A DNA stretch of 18,739 bases. Source: Elusimicrobiota bacterium. GTDB lineage: Bacteria; Elusimicrobiota; Elusimicrobia; UBA1565; UBA9628. Numbering within the stretch: the stretch's first letter is position 1; each line of letters begins with the position of its first letter. The position numbers and the translations under genes are program-made. The notes under the pieces were generated by a model. It was not told the origin of the DNA. It was given only the letters and a program-made list of their open reading frames with translations, and did no database searches. The stretch covers positions 1 through 18,739 of the forward strand of contig JAGWMT010000030.1 of assembly GCA_028871595.1 (NCBI GenBank), written 5' to 3'. This document shows positions 1 to 6,753 of this stretch, one piece after another.

Positions 1-28
1 GCCAAGTCGCTGGGGAAAGGAAATTTGG

Positions 29-34
29 CACAAT
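29..34 (+). promoter_or_regulatory. Weak candidate -10 element close to the adenosyltransferase start
   Basis: CACAAT lies 7 bases before the ATG at 42. It keeps the A2 and T6 positions of TATAAT, and its distance to the start matches better -10 hexamers elsewhere in this window. No convincing -35 is visible. The purine run at 12-23 is too far from the ATG to be a normal ribosome binding site. If used, the transcript would start at or next to the ATG. Confidence 0.3.
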
Positions 35-41
35 CCCGGCG

Positions 42-632
42 ATGAAGAAAATGCCGATGTACACGCGCACCGGGGACAAGGGCGACACCGGCCTGTTCGG
101 CGGCGGCCGCGTGCCCAAGAGCCACCCGCGCGTGGCGGCCTACGGGACCATCGACGAGCTCAACTGCGCGCTGGGCGCCGCCCGCGCCGCCCTGCCCGCC
201 AAGACCGCCTTCCGCGCCGTGGACCGCGCCCTGGAGCGCGTCCAGGCCGAGTGCTTCATCGTCGGCGCCCTGCTGGCCACTCCCGCCGACCGCCTGGGCA
301 AGCTGGGCGCCCCCTTCGACCGCGGCCTGCCCGCCGACGCCCCGGCGCGCCTGGAGTCCGAGATCGACGCCTGGGACGACGAGTTGACGCCCTTGAAGAC
401 CTTCATCCTTCCCGGCGGCGGCCCCGCCGGCGCCGCCCTGCACGTGGCGCGCGCCGTGTCGCGCCGCGCCGAGCGCGAGGTGGTGGAGCTGTCGTCCGTG
501 GACGCCGTCCCCGACGGCGTGGTCGTCTACTTGAACCGGCTCTCCACCTGGCTGTTCGTGGCGGCGCGCTGGGTCAACAAGAAAGCCGGCAAGGCCGAAA
601 CGGCATGGACCGGCCTGCCCGGGAAAGCCTGA
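42..632 (+). CDS. Cob(I)alamin adenosyltransferase, PduO/MMAB type
   Basis: Cytoplasmic enzyme that moves the 5'-deoxyadenosyl group of ATP to reduced cob(I)alamin, making adenosylcobalamin for B12-dependent enzymes. The 196-residue length is normal for the family. The N-terminal ATP-binding signature is clear: YTRTGDKGDTGLFGG (7-21), RVPKSHPR (23-30) and AYGTIDELN (33-41). The conserved late motifs follow: ILPGG (122-126), RRAERE (141-146), YLNRLS (163-168) and a C-terminal GKAETAW. The ATG at 42 is chosen; an in-frame ATG at 54 would leave only MYTRTGD at the front and is equally compatible with the fold. It ends 12 bases before the oppositely oriented lipoprotein gene. No other cobalamin gene is present, so the B12-dependent partner enzyme is elsewhere. 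The family call is secure. Confidence 0.95.
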   Translation: MKKMPMYTRTGDKGDTGLFGGGRVPKSHPRVAAYGTIDELNCALGAARAALPAKTAFRAVDRALERVQAECFIVGALLATPADRLGKLGAPFDRGLPADAPARLESEIDAWDDELTPLKTFILPGGGPAGAALHVARAVSRRAEREVVELSSVDAVPDGVVVYLNRLSTWLFVAARWVNKKAGKAETAWTGLPGKA

Positions 633-644
633 CCGGGTCGCTCC

Positions 645-1034
645 TTAGTGCGCGGCCGTGCAGCCGGTGCCGGTCAGGCGCGCGCCGCCGGGGATCCCCT
701 CGCAGATCGTGATGTTCCCCGTCGGACAACACTTCGTCTTGATCGCGGTGATGGCCGGATCGTGCAGGCAGTCGGTCGGCAGGTTGGGGAAGCCGCCGCA
801 CAGCACCGCCTGAGGCACGACCGCCGCCTGCGTCGCCGCGGGTTGCTTCTTGCCCATGCCCTGGAACGACACCCCCTCGCCCAACGAGCCGTTTTTTCCG
901 CCGCCGCTGCCGGACATGGCCGTGGACTGGCCCGTGTCCGTTTTCTTCGCGTCGTCCCCGCCGCAGCCGCCGCCGCTCGAGGTGCACGCGCCCAGGAGGG
1001 CCAGGACCGCCGCGATCGCCGCCGTTCGCCGCAT
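645..1034 (-). CDS. Small cysteine-rich lipoprotein of unknown function
   Basis: A 129-residue protein with a short Arg-led hydrophobic signal and lipobox LGAC at Cys17, so it is probably lipid-anchored. A Gly/Ser/Lys-rich linker (18-70) contains Cys24. The C-terminal part (about 75-129) carries six further cysteines at 79, 89, 102, 103, 111 and 125, with a CCPTG motif, suggesting a small disulfide-bonded or metal-binding domain. I do not recognise the family. The ATG at 1034 is preferred because signal peptide and lipobox begin there and a good promoter sits 7 bases upstream; the frame is open farther upstream, but that part lies antisense to the 1113-1916 gene and looks like noise. It converges on the adenosyltransferase and diverges from the DUF1189-like operon. 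Confidence 0.7.
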   Translation of the reverse strand: MRRTAAIAAVLALLGACTSSGGGCGGDDAKKTDTGQSTAMSGSGGGKNGSLGEGVSFQGMGKKQPAATQAAVVPQAVLCGGFPNLPTDCLHDPAITAIKTKCCPTGNITICEGIPGGARLTGTGCTAAH

Positions 1035-1041
1035 GATCACA

Positions 1042-1070
1042 AGTGTAGATCGTCCGGCATCCACCGTCAA
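1042..1070 (-). promoter_or_regulatory. Promoter of the Cys-rich lipoprotein gene, leaderless geometry
   Basis: Read on the minus strand: TTGACG (1070-1065), a 17-base spacer, then TACACT (1047-1042), then 7 bases and the ATG at 1034. The -35, spacer and -10 all fit a sigma-70 type promoter. With a normal 6-8 base distance from -10 to the start site, transcription would begin at about the A of the ATG, giving an mRNA with no 5' leader. This is the best-formed two-part promoter in the window. Confidence 0.65.
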
Positions 1071-1097
1071 TCCCCGGTGAACGAACGCCCTTAGGAC

Positions 1098-1106
1098 TGG
1101 TAGAAT
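1098..1106 (+). promoter_or_regulatory. Extended -10 promoter of the DUF1189-namZ-nagZ operon
   Basis: TGG-TAGAAT forms an extended -10 (TGnTAnAAT). Only six bases (GGGCGC) separate the hexamer from the ATG at 1113, so the transcript is predicted to start at or within a base or two of the start codon. No Shine-Dalgarno sequence is present. No strong -35 is visible 17 bases upstream, as is common for extended -10 promoters. It shares the 78-base gap 1035-1112 with the opposing lipoprotein promoter. Confidence 0.6.
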
Positions 1107-1112
1107 GGGCGC

Positions 1113-1916
1113 ATGATTCCCGACCTGCTCGACGCCTTGGCCCGTCCCTCCTCCTACCGCCGCTTCTCCGCGGAGAAGGCCTCGCGCGCGGCCGCCTACG
1201 TCGCGTTCCTGTCCTTGATCTTCATGGGCTCCATCGGCATCGCCGTGAAGCTCCGCCTGGCCCCGCTGTTCGCGGAGACCTTCACCTGGCTGGAGAACTC
1301 CATGCCCGCCGTCACCTTCGCCAACGGAACCGTGACCAGCACCGCCGCCGCGCCCCTGCGGCTGGAGCACCCGCGCATGAAGGAAGTCGCGCTGATGATC
1401 GACACGACGCGCAAGGACCCCGTGACGGCCCAGCAGATGACCGACGCCAAGGTCCTGGCCTACCTCACCTCCAACGCGCTGTATCTCAAGCGCGGCGAGG
1501 ACGACAAGGCCGAGGTGGAGACCATCGACCTGGCGAAGTCCACCTCGGACCGGCCGGTCACCGTGGACGCGAACGCCTACAAGGACATGGAGAACGCCTT
1601 CGACTGGGTGTTCTACCCGGCGCTGATGCTGTTCTTCTTCCTGACCTTCGCCGCCTCGCTGGCCTTCTGCGGACTCCTGTACGCCCTGGTCGGGATGCTG
1701 GTCGCCTCGTCGGGCGGAAAGAGCCTCCCGTTTTCCGCGCTGTTCCGGATCGCCCTCCACGCCCAGACCGCCGGAAGCCTGCTCTACGCCCTGGACGCGC
1801 TGCTGCCCCGGGCCATCCCTTTCTTCCAGATGGGCTCCATCGGCCTCACCTTGGCCTATCTGTGGTACGGCGTGCGCGCGGCCGCGCTTCCGGAGGCGCC
1901 CGCTCCGGCGGCATGA
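1113..1916 (+). CDS. DUF1189-like integral membrane protein
   Basis: A 267-residue membrane protein. One hydrophobic segment lies near the N-terminus (about 26-48), followed by a roughly 115-residue loop (50-165) and three more segments (about 166-197, 208-230, 238-257). The loop contains MPAVTFANGTV (64-74) and ALMIDTT (93-99), which resemble the pattern of a Pro-containing strand, NG turn and IDT strand typical of DUF1189 proteins. Function is unknown for the family. It is first in a four-gene operon: its TGA overlaps the next gene's ATG as ATGA at 1913-1916, so it is probably translationally coupled to the lipoprotein and namZ/nagZ genes. A short Ala/Pro tail ends the protein. Family call is moderate; membrane location is clear. 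Confidence 0.7.
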   Translation: MIPDLLDALARPSSYRRFSAEKASRAAAYVAFLSLIFMGSIGIAVKLRLAPLFAETFTWLENSMPAVTFANGTVTSTAAAPLRLEHPRMKEVALMIDTTRKDPVTAQQMTDAKVLAYLTSNALYLKRGEDDKAEVETIDLAKSTSDRPVTVDANAYKDMENAFDWVFYPALMLFFFLTFAASLAFCGLLYALVGMLVASSGGKSLPFSALFRIALHAQTAGSLLYALDALLPRAIPFFQMGSIGLTLAYLWYGVRAAALPEAPAPAA

Positions 1917-2317
1917 GGCGCCTGCTCGTCCTGGCCGTCCTCGCCGCGGCCGCGTCCGGCTGCAATCTCCTGACCGGCGACTTCCAGCTCTCCGGCGTGG
2001 TGGACGTGGCCCCGCGCCTGCGCGACCGCACTCCGAAGGAGAACGTGATGCTGTTCGTCATCGCGGAGAACGCGGGCGGCGTGCCCGTGGCCGTGCACCG
2101 CATCGTCAATCCCGAGTTTCCCGCGCCGTTCCACTTGAATCCCTCCGACCTGCTGGTCCCGTCCTTGGGCCGGCGCGAACCGCTGAAGCTCCACGCGGAG
2201 ATGAACACCCACGGCGACGTGGGCCGCCCGGTGCCCGGGGACCTGGAAGGCGACGCCCACGGCGTCTTTCGTCCCGGAGACGGGGGCGTGAACATCGTCC
2301 TGGACCGGGTCCGGTGA
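1913..2317 (+). CDS. Lipoprotein resembling the CcmI (CycH) C-terminal domain
   Basis: A 134-residue predicted lipoprotein: MRRLLVLAVL signal and lipobox ASGC with lipidated Cys17. The rest (about 24-134) reads like the beta-rich C-terminal periplasmic domain of cytochrome c biogenesis protein CcmI: a first strand (QLSGVVDV), NVMLFVIAENAGG-PVAVHRI (44-64), a PFHLNPSDLLVPS stretch, then KLHAEMNTHGDV and PGDLEGDA (108-115), ending VNIVLDRV. In CcmI the domain follows membrane segments and TPR repeats, all absent here. No other cytochrome c maturation gene is in the window. The ATG at 1913 gives a proper lipoprotein signal and an ATGA overlap with the upstream gene; longer in-frame starts do not. 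The resemblance is from pattern memory, so the domain call is tentative; the lipoprotein call is firmer. Confidence 0.65.
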   Translation: MRRLLVLAVLAAAASGCNLLTGDFQLSGVVDVAPRLRDRTPKENVMLFVIAENAGGVPVAVHRIVNPEFPAPFHLNPSDLLVPSLGRREPLKLHAEMNTHGDVGRPVPGDLEGDAHGVFRPGDGGVNIVLDRVR

Positions 2318-3567
2318 GGGCGCTCCGGGCGGCGCTGGCGGCGTTGACCGTCGCGGCCTGCGCCGTGCCGCGCCCGCGTCCCGCGCCCGCCGTGCGCTCG
2401 GGCCTGGACGTGCTGGAGGCCGAGGGCTTTTCTCCGCTGGCCGGCAAGCGCGTGGCCGTGATCACCAACAGCACCGGCGTGGACGCGCGCGGGCGCTCGA
2501 TCGTGGACGTCCTGGCCTCCGCTCCGGGCGTGGACCTGGCCGCGGTGCTCAGCCCCGAGCATGGCTTCACCGCGTCGCTTGAATCGGGGCGGATCTCCTC
2601 GTCCACCGTCCGCGCGGGCGGCCGGGACATCCCCGTCATCAGCCTTTACCGCGGCGGCAACGCCGGCATGCGGCCCCTGCCGGGCCAGTTCCGCGGCTTC
2701 GACGTGGTGATCTTCGACATTCAAGACATCGGCGCGCGCTTTTACACTTATCTCGCCACCATGGGCATGGCCTTGGAGGAGTCCAAGGCCGACGGCACGG
2801 AGTTCATGGTCCTGGACCGCCCGAATCCCGTGGACGGCGCGGACGTCGCGGGCCCCATCCCCGACGAGCCCGGCCTGCTGCATGAAAGCTCGGTGGGCTA
2901 TTTCGCCGTGCCCACGCGCCACGGCCTGACCGCCGGCGAGATGGCCCTCTGGCACAACGCGTCCGTCGGCCATCCGCGCCTGACCGTGGTCCCCATGACC
3001 GGCTGGAAGCGCGCGATGTGGTTCGACCAGACCGGCCTGCCCTGGATCGTTCCGTCGCCGAACATGCCCGACCTGGAGGCCGCCGCGCTCTATTTCGGCA
3101 TCTCGAATCTGGAGGAGACCAACGTCGCCGTGGGACGCGGAACCCCGCACCCGTTCGGCTGGATCGGCGCGCCGTGGCTGGACGCCGACGGCCTGGTCGC
3201 GCGCCTGAACGCCGCGGGGCTGGCCGGAATCGAGTTCTCGCGTCAGGACCTGACCCCGACGAAGAGCCTTTACGCCGGCCGGCTCTGCCGCGGCGTGCGC
3301 CTGCGCCTCACCGACCGGCGGACCGTGCGCCCGCTGCGCGTGTTCGCCTATCTGGCGGCGGGACTGCGCGACCTGAATCCGAAGGAGTTCGACCTGCACT
3401 GGAAAAGCCCGCGGATCGAGGGCGAGACGCGCAAACTGGTGGGCCTGAGCGAGTTCAAGACGCTCTACGACCAAGGCGCCGACGGCGCCCGGCTGGCCGC
3501 GGTCATGGACCCGCCGGTGGACGCCTTCCTCCACGCGCGCGAGCCGTTTCTTCTCTACCGCCAATGA
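2314..3567 (+). CDS. namZ: Exo-beta-N-acetylmuramidase lipoprotein, NamZ/DUF1343 (GH171) type
   Basis: NamZ enzymes release terminal MurNAc from the non-reducing end of peptidoglycan glycan fragments; in Bacillus subtilis namZ lies with nagZ and amiE in the MurNAc recovery cluster. This 417-residue protein has the family hallmarks: VITNSTG (49-55), SPEHGF (80-85), FDIQDIGARFYTY (134-146), DRPNPVDG (168-175), RHGLTAGE (202-209) and a later PSPNMP. The N-terminus is a lipoprotein signal with lipobox VAAC at Cys16, so it is placed on the periplasmic face or outer membrane. It starts with GTG at 2314, overlapping the previous TGA as GTGA, and ends in an ATGA overlap with nagZ. The family call is strong; the exact substrate is inferred from the family. 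Confidence 0.92.
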   Translation: MRALRAALAALTVAACAVPRPRPAPAVRSGLDVLEAEGFSPLAGKRVAVITNSTGVDARGRSIVDVLASAPGVDLAAVLSPEHGFTASLESGRISSSTVRAGGRDIPVISLYRGGNAGMRPLPGQFRGFDVVIFDIQDIGARFYTYLATMGMALEESKADGTEFMVLDRPNPVDGADVAGPIPDEPGLLHESSVGYFAVPTRHGLTAGEMALWHNASVGHPRLTVVPMTGWKRAMWFDQTGLPWIVPSPNMPDLEAAALYFGISNLEETNVAVGRGTPHPFGWIGAPWLDADGLVARLNAAGLAGIEFSRQDLTPTKSLYAGRLCRGVRLRLTDRRTVRPLRVFAYLAAGLRDLNPKEFDLHWKSPRIEGETRKLVGLSEFKTLYDQGADGARLAAVMDPPVDAFLHAREPFLLYRQ

Positions 3568-5228
3568 AGAGCGCGCTCCTCGCCGTTCTGCTGCTGGCCG
3601 CCGTGCGTCCCGCGCGGGCCGAGCCGCCGCTGGAGGCCCAGCTCGGCCAGCTGTTCATCGTGGCGCTCGACACGAGCATCGCCGCGACCGACGAGGCCGA
3701 CATCCGCGCGGGCCGCCTGGGCGGCGCTTTGCTGCGCTGGGACCTGTTCACCGGTCCGCAGGCGCGCGAATTATCCGACCGACTTCAGGACTGGGCGTCC
3801 TCCGCGCCGGCGCACCTGCCCTTCCTGGTGTCCGCCGACCACGAGGGCGGCGCGGTGTTCACCCAGCCTCTGTACGGCGGGACGGTTTTCCCCGGCAACA
3901 TGGCGCTGGGCGCCGCCGGCTCTCCGGCGCTGGCCCGGGCCGCCGCCCAGGCCTCCGCGCGGGAGCTGGCCCTGCTGGGCGTCCAGGTGGATTTCGCGCC
4001 GGACGTGGACGTCAACACCAACCCCGACAACCGCATCATCGGCATCCGCTCCTTCGGCGACGATCCGGCGGCCGTGGCCTCGTTCGGCGCCGCGGCGGTG
4101 CGCGGCTACCTGAAGGGCGGGGTCCTGCCCGTGGTCAAGCATTTCCCCGGCCACGGCGCGTCCGCGGAGAACTCCCATTTCGACATGCCCGTGATCGAGA
4201 AGACCGCGGCCCAGCTGGACGCCGTGGAGCTGGTCCCTTTCCGCGCGGCGCTGAAGGCCGGCGCCCCGCTGGTGATGCCCGCCCATATCCTGTTTCCCGC
4301 CTACGAGCCGGGCGGCCTGCCGGTGACCTTGTCGAGCGCGGTCATCGGCGGGCTGCTGCGGGGCAAGCTGGGCTATCGGGGCGTGGTGGTCTCCGATTCC
4401 TTGGACATGGGCGCCATCACCAAGCGCTACGGCGAGGCCGAGGCCGCCGTCAAGGCGCTGGCCGCCGGCTGCGACCTGCTGGTGCTGGGCAAGGTGGATT
4501 TCCCGCCCGTGTACGCGCACGTCCTGGCCGCGGTGAAGGACGGGCGCCTGCCGCGCGCGCGCGTGGAGGAAGCCTATCGACGCGTGGCCGCGCTGAAGGC
4601 GCGCTTTCCCCGCCGCCCGCCGCCGCTGACGGTGTCCTCGGGCGCCGCGGTCTATCCCGGCGCGGCGAAAAGCGCCGCCCTGGCCCGCCGCATCTCCGAG
4701 CGGGCGGTGACCTTGCTCAAGAACGACGAGGGACTCCTGCCGCTCAAGCTGCCCCGGGACAAGACCTTGCTGGTCCTCCTCTTCCGCTCGCCGCGCTACG
4801 TCGCGGAGACGGCCGCGTTCCGCCGCGAGCTGGAGGCGCGCCACGCCCGCGTGGACTTCCTGGAGACGGCGCCCAGTCCCGACACCGCGACGGTGGCCGC
4901 GGCGCTGGAGCGCGCCCCGTCCGCCGGCGCCGTCCTGGTGGGCACGTCGGAGTGGGGGCCGCCGTCGCGCCTGCAGCAGGAGACCACGGAGAAGCTGCTG
5001 GCGTCGGGCAAGCCCGCGATCCTGGTCAGCCTGATGAACCCCTATGATCTTCGGCGCTGGCCCCCGGCCAAAACGGTCGCCGCGATCTACGGCGTCACCC
5101 CCGCCGAATTGAGCGCTTTGGCCCGCCTCCTCTTCGGCGAGATCCGGCCGCGCGGGCGCCTGCCGGTGTCCGTTCCCGGACTTTACGTGCGAGGGGACGG
5201 GCTGACGGACTTTTCGCCGGGGAAATAA
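3564..5228 (+). CDS. nagZ: Exported GH3 beta-N-acetylglucosaminidase, NagZ type, two-domain
   Basis: NagZ removes terminal GlcNAc from muropeptides or cell-wall glycans. This 554-residue form has a signal peptide (1-19, ending ARA), a TIM-barrel GH3 domain (about 25-350) and a C-terminal alpha/beta domain, like exported B. subtilis NagZ and unlike the short cytoplasmic E. coli enzyme. Visible motifs are SADHEGG (90-96), RSFGDDP (162-168), VKHFPGHG (191-198) and VVVSDSLDMGAI (274-285) with Asp278 as the expected nucleophile. The general-acid motif reads ASAENSH (199-205): Asn203 stands where the Asp of the Asp-His dyad is normally found, while His205 is kept. Together with lipoprotein NamZ, coupled by ATGA at 3564, it would strip alternating GlcNAc and MurNAc outside the cytoplasm. 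The last 46 bases overlap the converging symporter gene. Confidence 0.92.
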   Translation: MKSALLAVLLLAAVRPARAEPPLEAQLGQLFIVALDTSIAATDEADIRAGRLGGALLRWDLFTGPQARELSDRLQDWASSAPAHLPFLVSADHEGGAVFTQPLYGGTVFPGNMALGAAGSPALARAAAQASARELALLGVQVDFAPDVDVNTNPDNRIIGIRSFGDDPAAVASFGAAAVRGYLKGGVLPVVKHFPGHGASAENSHFDMPVIEKTAAQLDAVELVPFRAALKAGAPLVMPAHILFPAYEPGGLPVTLSSAVIGGLLRGKLGYRGVVVSDSLDMGAITKRYGEAEAAVKALAAGCDLLVLGKVDFPPVYAHVLAAVKDGRLPRARVEEAYRRVAALKARFPRRPPPLTVSSGAAVYPGAAKSAALARRISERAVTLLKNDEGLLPLKLPRDKTLLVLLFRSPRYVAETAAFRRELEARHARVDFLETAPSPDTATVAAALERAPSAGAVLVGTSEWGPPSRLQQETTEKLLASGKPAILVSLMNPYDLRRWPPAKTVAAIYGVTPAELSALARLLFGEIRPRGRLPVSVPGLYVRGDGLTDFSPGK

Positions 5229-6685
5229 CGCTCCGACGTGAAGGCCCAGGCCAGCGCGAACGCGCCGATGGGCCCCGCCACGAACAGCCAGCTCCAGCCG
5301 AACGGCAGGAGTCCGCGCTCGGACAGGATCAGCAGGATCAGGTCCGCCGCGATCATGATCCCGAACGCGACGGCGACCTTCCCGTCCCCCCGCCGCTTCG
5401 TCGCCAGTCCGAAGAGAAAAATCCCCAACAAGGGACCCGCGGCCACTCCGGCGCTCTTGAACGTGAACGACAGGGCCTCCGCGGAGAAGGCGAACACGCC
5501 CACCAGCGCCGCGCGCAGAAGCGCGAAGACGACGGCCGCGGTCCGCGCCAGGCGCAGTTCCGTCTCGGGTGAGTCCGCGCCGCGCGCGAACGGACGGCGG
5601 AGGTCCGCGACGAAGGACGAGGACAACGCGGCCAGCGGCGCGTCGGTGGAGGCCAGCGCCAGGACGGACAAGACGAGGCCGCGCATGACGGGCCCCATCA
5701 TCTTCGACGCGAAGTGCGGGTAGAGCAGGTCCGCGCGCGTGGGCAAGGCCATTCCGGGATTCTGCTTGTAGAACACGAAGAGCAGCGTTCCCGCGAGCAG
5801 GTACAAGGTCAAAATCCCCAACGACAGGGTGATGGCCAGAAACAGGGCCCGCCGCGCCGCCGAAGCGTCCTTGACCGTCAGGAGTTTCTGCACCAGTTGG
5901 TGGTCCGTGCCGTACGCGGCGGCCGAGCCGAAGAAGCCGGTGATCGCGGCCACGGCCAACGCCGCCGGCCCGGAAAACACCCGCAGCTTGCCCGCCTCGC
6001 CCGCCAGGCTCCACGCGGCTCCGACGCCGCCGTCCACCCGGCGCAGCAGGAACGCGACGGTGAGAACGCCGACGGCCAGGATCGCCAGCGCTTGGAAGGC
6101 GCCGGTCCAGACCGCCGCGCGCGCCCCGCCCCGCGCCAGCGCCGCGATGGACACGGCGGTGAACAAAATCAAGGTCGGCGCCGGGCTCCAGCCCAGGAGG
6201 AAGCCCACCGCCGCGCACGCGGCCAGCAGGCGCACCGACGACACCAGCACGCGCGTGACCGCGAACATCGCCGCGCCCAAAATCCGAGTCCGCGGCCCGA
6301 AACGGTTCCCTAAATAGGCGTACGGCGTCTCCCCGCCGTCGCGGAAGAAAGCGGGCAGGATCACCACGGCGACGAGGACGCGCGCGGCGGCGGCGCCGAG
6401 GAAGAATTGAAGGAAGGTCCAATCCTCGCGGAACGAGGCGGCGGGCACGCCCAGTAAGGTGGCGGTGCTGACCTCGGCGGCCACCAAGGCCAAGGCGGCC
6501 GCCAGCCAATGCTCGCCCCGTCCGGCCAGGAAATAATCCTCGGCGGTGTCCGTCCGCGCGGCCGCGCGGCGGCCCAAATAGATCATCCCCGCCAGCATGG
6601 CGGCGAAAACGACGTAGTCGGCCGCCGTCAACGCGGACCCGCCCGGAAACAGCGCTTGGAAGTACCCGCCCATGCCCGTCGGCAT
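5183..6685 (-). CDS. Sodium:solute symporter (SSS family)
   Basis: A 500-residue polytopic membrane protein with about 13 hydrophobic segments, the size usual for the SSS family. Family patterns include YFLAGRGEHWLAAALALVAAEVS early on, a YLGNRFGPRTRILG loop, GTDHQLVQKLLTVKDASAARRA in the middle and STDAPLAALSSSFVADL later. It should import an organic solute with Na+; the sequence does not reveal which. Its position tail to tail with namZ-nagZ makes MurNAc, GlcNAc or a wall-derived sugar a reasonable guess, but no more. ATG at 6685 is preferred because AAAAGG lies a few bases upstream; an ATG at 6673 would start four residues later. Its final 46 bases overlap the end of nagZ on the other strand. 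Confidence 0.9.
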   Translation of the reverse strand: MPTGMGGYFQALFPGGSALTAADYVVFAAMLAGMIYLGRRAAARTDTAEDYFLAGRGEHWLAAALALVAAEVSTATLLGVPAASFREDWTFLQFFLGAAAARVLVAVVILPAFFRDGGETPYAYLGNRFGPRTRILGAAMFAVTRVLVSSVRLLAACAAVGFLLGWSPAPTLILFTAVSIAALARGGARAAVWTGAFQALAILAVGVLTVAFLLRRVDGGVGAAWSLAGEAGKLRVFSGPAALAVAAITGFFGSAAAYGTDHQLVQKLLTVKDASAARRALFLAITLSLGILTLYLLAGTLLFVFYKQNPGMALPTRADLLYPHFASKMMGPVMRGLVLSVLALASTDAPLAALSSSFVADLRRPFARGADSPETELRLARTAAVVFALLRAALVGVFAFSAEALSFTFKSAGVAAGPLLGIFLFGLATKRRGDGKVAVAFGIMIAADLILLILSERGLLPFGWSWLFVAGPIGAFALAWAFTSERYFPGEKSVSPSPRT

Positions 6686-6713
6686 GATGCCTTTTCGGGG
6701 TTCTTCTCGGCAA

Positions 6714-6744
6714 CAATTGTATAATCGGCCCCGACGTACAATTG
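6714..6744. promoter_or_regulatory. Divergent promoter region with an 8-base inverted repeat
   Basis: CAATTGTA (6714-6721) and TACAATTG (6737-6744) are exact inverted repeats separated by 15 bases. Each arm supplies a TACAAT hexamer reading outward: minus strand 6721-6716 toward the symporter, plus strand 6737-6742 toward the 6754 gene. A perfect TATAAT also sits at 6720-6725 on the plus strand. The plus TACAAT ends 11 bases before ATG 6754; the minus one ends 30 bases before ATG 6685, leaving room for the AAAAGG ribosome binding site. The symmetry may simply reflect two back-to-back -10 boxes, or the dyad may bind a regulator. Confidence 0.55.
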
Positions 6745-6753
6745 CTGAGAATC

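Noticed and set aside
645..1760. Long minus-strand frame that would extend the Cys-rich lipoprotein to about 370 residues
   Set aside because: The extra part lies antisense to the DUF1189-like gene, has noise-like composition, and would bury the signal peptide and lipobox inside the protein; a good promoter precedes the internal ATG at 1034.
6742..6753. TTG at 6742 as the start of the large secreted protein
   Set aside because: It overlaps the TACAAT element and adds only four residues; ATG 6754 gives a cleaner signal peptide.
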